Assembly: GCA_947498415.1 (NCBI GenBank)
Contig: CANMKB010000001.1
Coordinates: 434,001-498,000, forward strand
DNA length: 64,000 nt
Direction of reading: 5' to 3'
Source of the DNA: an uncultured Paracoccaceae bacterium
GTDB lineage: Bacteria > Pseudomonadota > Alphaproteobacteria > Rhodobacterales > Rhodobacteraceae
Shown piece by piece: positions 62,479 through 64,000 of this stretch. Position 1 is the stretch's first letter. The number at the start of each line of letters is the position of its first letter. Below the pieces are notes generated by a model. That model made no database searches, was not told the origin of the DNA, and saw only the letters and a list, made by a program, of their open reading frames with translations. Position numbers and translations under genes: made by a program.

Positions 62479-63628
62479 AGATTGGAAATACGGGGGCTTT
62501 GGCCTTTATATTCATTGGCCCTTTTGTCAGGCCAAATGCCCCTATTGCGATTTCAACTCGCACGTATCTCGTAAAATTGATCAAAAACAATGGCTTAACG
62601 CCTACTTAACCGAGTTAGACCGCGTCGGATCAGAAACCCAAGGGCGCGTTTTAAATTCAGTCTTTTTTGGTGGTGGTACGCCATCGCTGATGGATCCAGA
62701 TGTCGTTTCTGCCATCATTGATAGAATTCGAACCACCTGGCCAACGGCCAACGATCTGGAAATCACATTAGAGGCCAACCCCGGTTCAGTGGAAGCTGGA
62801 CGCTTTGCCGCTTACCGCCAAGGCGGAATCAGCCGGGTTTCGATGGGCATTCAGGCCCTCAACGACAGAGATCTTAAACGCCTAGGCCGCATCCACTCTG
62901 TGTCCGAAGCAAAGGCAGCTTTCGACATTGCGCGGCATACATTTGAACGCGTGAGTTTTGACTTAATCTATGCACGCCAAGATCAATCTGTTGATGCATG
63001 GCAAGCAGAGTTAAGAGAAGCCTTGGCTATGACGATTGATCATCTGTCACTCTACCAGTTGATGATCGAAACCGGCACGGCATTTGGCGACCGCTATGCC
63101 AAAGGCAAACTACGCGGCCTTCCCGAAGACGACGCATCTGCCGACATGTATCAAGTAACTGGCGACATCTGTGCTGAAGCTGGCCTCGAAGGATATGAAG
63201 TTTCAAACTACGCTAAGCCTGGTTCTGAAAGTCGGCACAATTTGATTTATTGGCGTTACGGAGACTACGTCGGGATTGGCCCCGGCGCGCACGGGCGTGT
63301 AACGTTAGATGGCGAAAAGTTTGCAACAGAAAGCTGGCGTAATCCAGATCGCTGGCTGGCATCTGTATCCGAAGGATCTGGGGAAAATTTGCGGCAAACC
63401 ATTTCTTTAGAAGATCAAGCTGATGAGATGATGATGATGGGCCTGCGATTGAATGAAGGCGTTGATCTGACACGCTGGGAAAAATTGTCAAAACGCTCTT
63501 TAAATCCCGAATCCCTCGCCCATCTTGAGAGTATTGGAATGATCCGCCGATCTTCAAATCGGCTCTTTGCAAGTCAGGACGGACGTATGGTATTGAACAC
63601 CCTGCTCGCCGAGATATTGGTAGAATAA
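62471..63628 (+). CDS. hemW: Radical SAM family haem chaperone HemW
   Basis: 385 residues. Related to coproporphyrinogen oxidase HemN but lacks an N-terminal extension; HemW proteins bind haem and a [4Fe-4S] cluster. Cluster ligands C19, C23, C26 in HWPFCQAKCPYCDFNSH. Then SVFFGGGTPSLM, RVSMGIQALND, and DEMMMMGLRLNEGVD. Start TTG 62471 gives [19 protein letters not shown] 62462 adds three residues. Neither has a clear ribosome site, suggesting coupling to rdgB. Followed by DUF454 four bases later. Confidence 0.93.
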   Translation: MAEDWKYGGFGLYIHWPFCQAKCPYCDFNSHVSRKIDQKQWLNAYLTELDRVGSETQGRVLNSVFFGGGTPSLMDPDVVSAIIDRIRTTWPTANDLEITLEANPGSVEAGRFAAYRQGGISRVSMGIQALNDRDLKRLGRIHSVSEAKAAFDIARHTFERVSFDLIYARQDQSVDAWQAELREALAMTIDHLSLYQLMIETGTAFGDRYAKGKLRGLPEDDASADMYQVTGDICAEAGLEGYEVSNYAKPGSESRHNLIYWRYGDYVGIGPGAHGRVTLDGEKFATESWRNPDRWLASVSEGSGENLRQTISLEDQADEMMMMGLRLNEGVDLTRWEKLSKRSLNPESLAHLESIGMIRRSSNRLFASQDGRMVLNTLLAEILVE

Positions 63629-63632
63629 CAAT

Positions 63633-63986
63633 ATGCGGTATATTTGGGGATGTATTGGCCTATTAGCAGTTACATTGGGCCTGATTGGCATCATCCTTCC
63701 ACTATTGCCCACGGTTCCATTCCTACTTCTCGCAGCATTTTGCTTTTCTCGAAGTTCTGAACGCTTACACGCCTGGATCATCGAACACCCAAAACTTGGC
63801 CCGCCTATTCAAGACTGGCAAAATAATGGTGCGATCAATCCATCGGCAAAACGATTGGCTACCTTATCGATCCTAGCTGTATTTGGGCTGTCAGTAGTAC
63901 TGGGTTTGAGTGCAAAGATACTGACAATTCAAGCGATTACGCTGTGTTGCGTTCTAGTCTTTATTTGGACGCGCCCAAACAGATAA
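63633..63986 (+). CDS. DUF454 (YbaN-like) membrane protein
   Basis: 117 residues. Two to four hydrophobic helices; the N-terminal IWGCIGLLAVTLGLIGIILPLLPTVPF pattern with LLPTVPFLLLAAFCFSRSS is diagnostic of DUF454. The HPKLGPPIQDWQNNGAI segment follows. Inner-membrane protein of unknown function. Last gene of the rph operon; the stop is 14 bases from the window end. Confidence 0.92.
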   Translation: MRYIWGCIGLLAVTLGLIGIILPLLPTVPFLLLAAFCFSRSSERLHAWIIEHPKLGPPIQDWQNNGAINPSAKRLATLSILAVFGLSVVLGLSAKILTIQAITLCCVLVFIWTRPNR

Positions 63987-64000
63987 AGGCCCAGTCACCC

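Noticed and set aside
1..64000. tRNA, rRNA, CRISPR arrays, transposases, integrases and prophage genes
   Set aside because: Gaps were read on both strands; no cloverleaf, array or mobile-element gene seen. A covariance-model search could still find a small RNA.

Overview
The window looks like a chromosomal stretch from an alphaproteobacterium of the Rhodobacterales, most likely the Roseobacter group. The basis is recognition of protein families and gene order: a PPIase-argJ-mutT cluster divergent from secA, ferrochelatase next to a 60-residue secreted peptide, a PstS-like/OmpA chimera, and a sigma-32 promoter of the alphaproteobacterial CTTG/CCTATAT type upstream of dnaK. GC content is moderate. 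TTG and GTG starts are frequent. Coding is dense on both strands, and no gap between genes exceeds about 300 bases. I saw no rRNA, tRNA, transposase, prophage gene, integrase or CRISPR array.

Layout. 1-6831 is a surface-glycan block: a truncated sulfotransferase, a GT14-type glycosyltransferase with an extra C-terminal half, two paralogous GT2 enzymes, the PAP phosphatase CysQ, and a divergent ABC-2 polysaccharide-export permease. 6828-12264 holds an SH3-type exported protein, alkB, the dnaK-dnaJ chaperone pair and radC. 12267-20318 holds the PstS/OmpA chimera, an exported protein of unknown function, secA, a parvulin PPIase, argJ and mutT. 20481-26091 holds a 40-residue small protein and the rimP-nusA-ylxR-infB translation operon behind a terminator-like leader. 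26315-35812 is mixed housekeeping: a membrane protein, a double CDGSH protein, an orphan Tat-exported binding protein, pip, ubiG, comF-grxC-nitrilase-marR with a 46-residue membrane peptide, an NDUFAF5-like methyltransferase, hemH and a 60-residue secreted peptide. 35959-37785 is an envelope cluster of two L,D-transpeptidases around a CAP-domain lipoprotein.

37881-45770 holds a 23S rRNA methyltransferase, a tandem (probably heterodimeric) ABC exporter, and a cca-nudix-hslO operon. 45850-49261 holds a nudix hydrolase, a response regulator-PP2C phosphatase facing a lone HPt protein, and ilvA. 49332-55502 holds an integral membrane protein, argG, exported msrA, an orphan ribokinase and malic enzyme. 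55652-63986 holds mutS, a TPM-domain membrane protein, grpE and hrcA facing an rph-rdgB-hemW-DUF454 operon.

Functionally, most of the window is core metabolism and protein homeostasis. DnaK/DnaJ, GrpE/HrcA, Hsp33 and exported MsrA cover heat and oxidative stress. SecA, the PPIase and the transpeptidases serve the envelope. Sulfotransferase plus CysQ suggest a sulfated surface polymer. No single dramatic new system stands out. The best leads are three very small conserved-looking proteins, the rimP leader, the chimeric PstS-OmpA protein, the kinase-less HPt/PP2C pair and several structured intergenic sequences.
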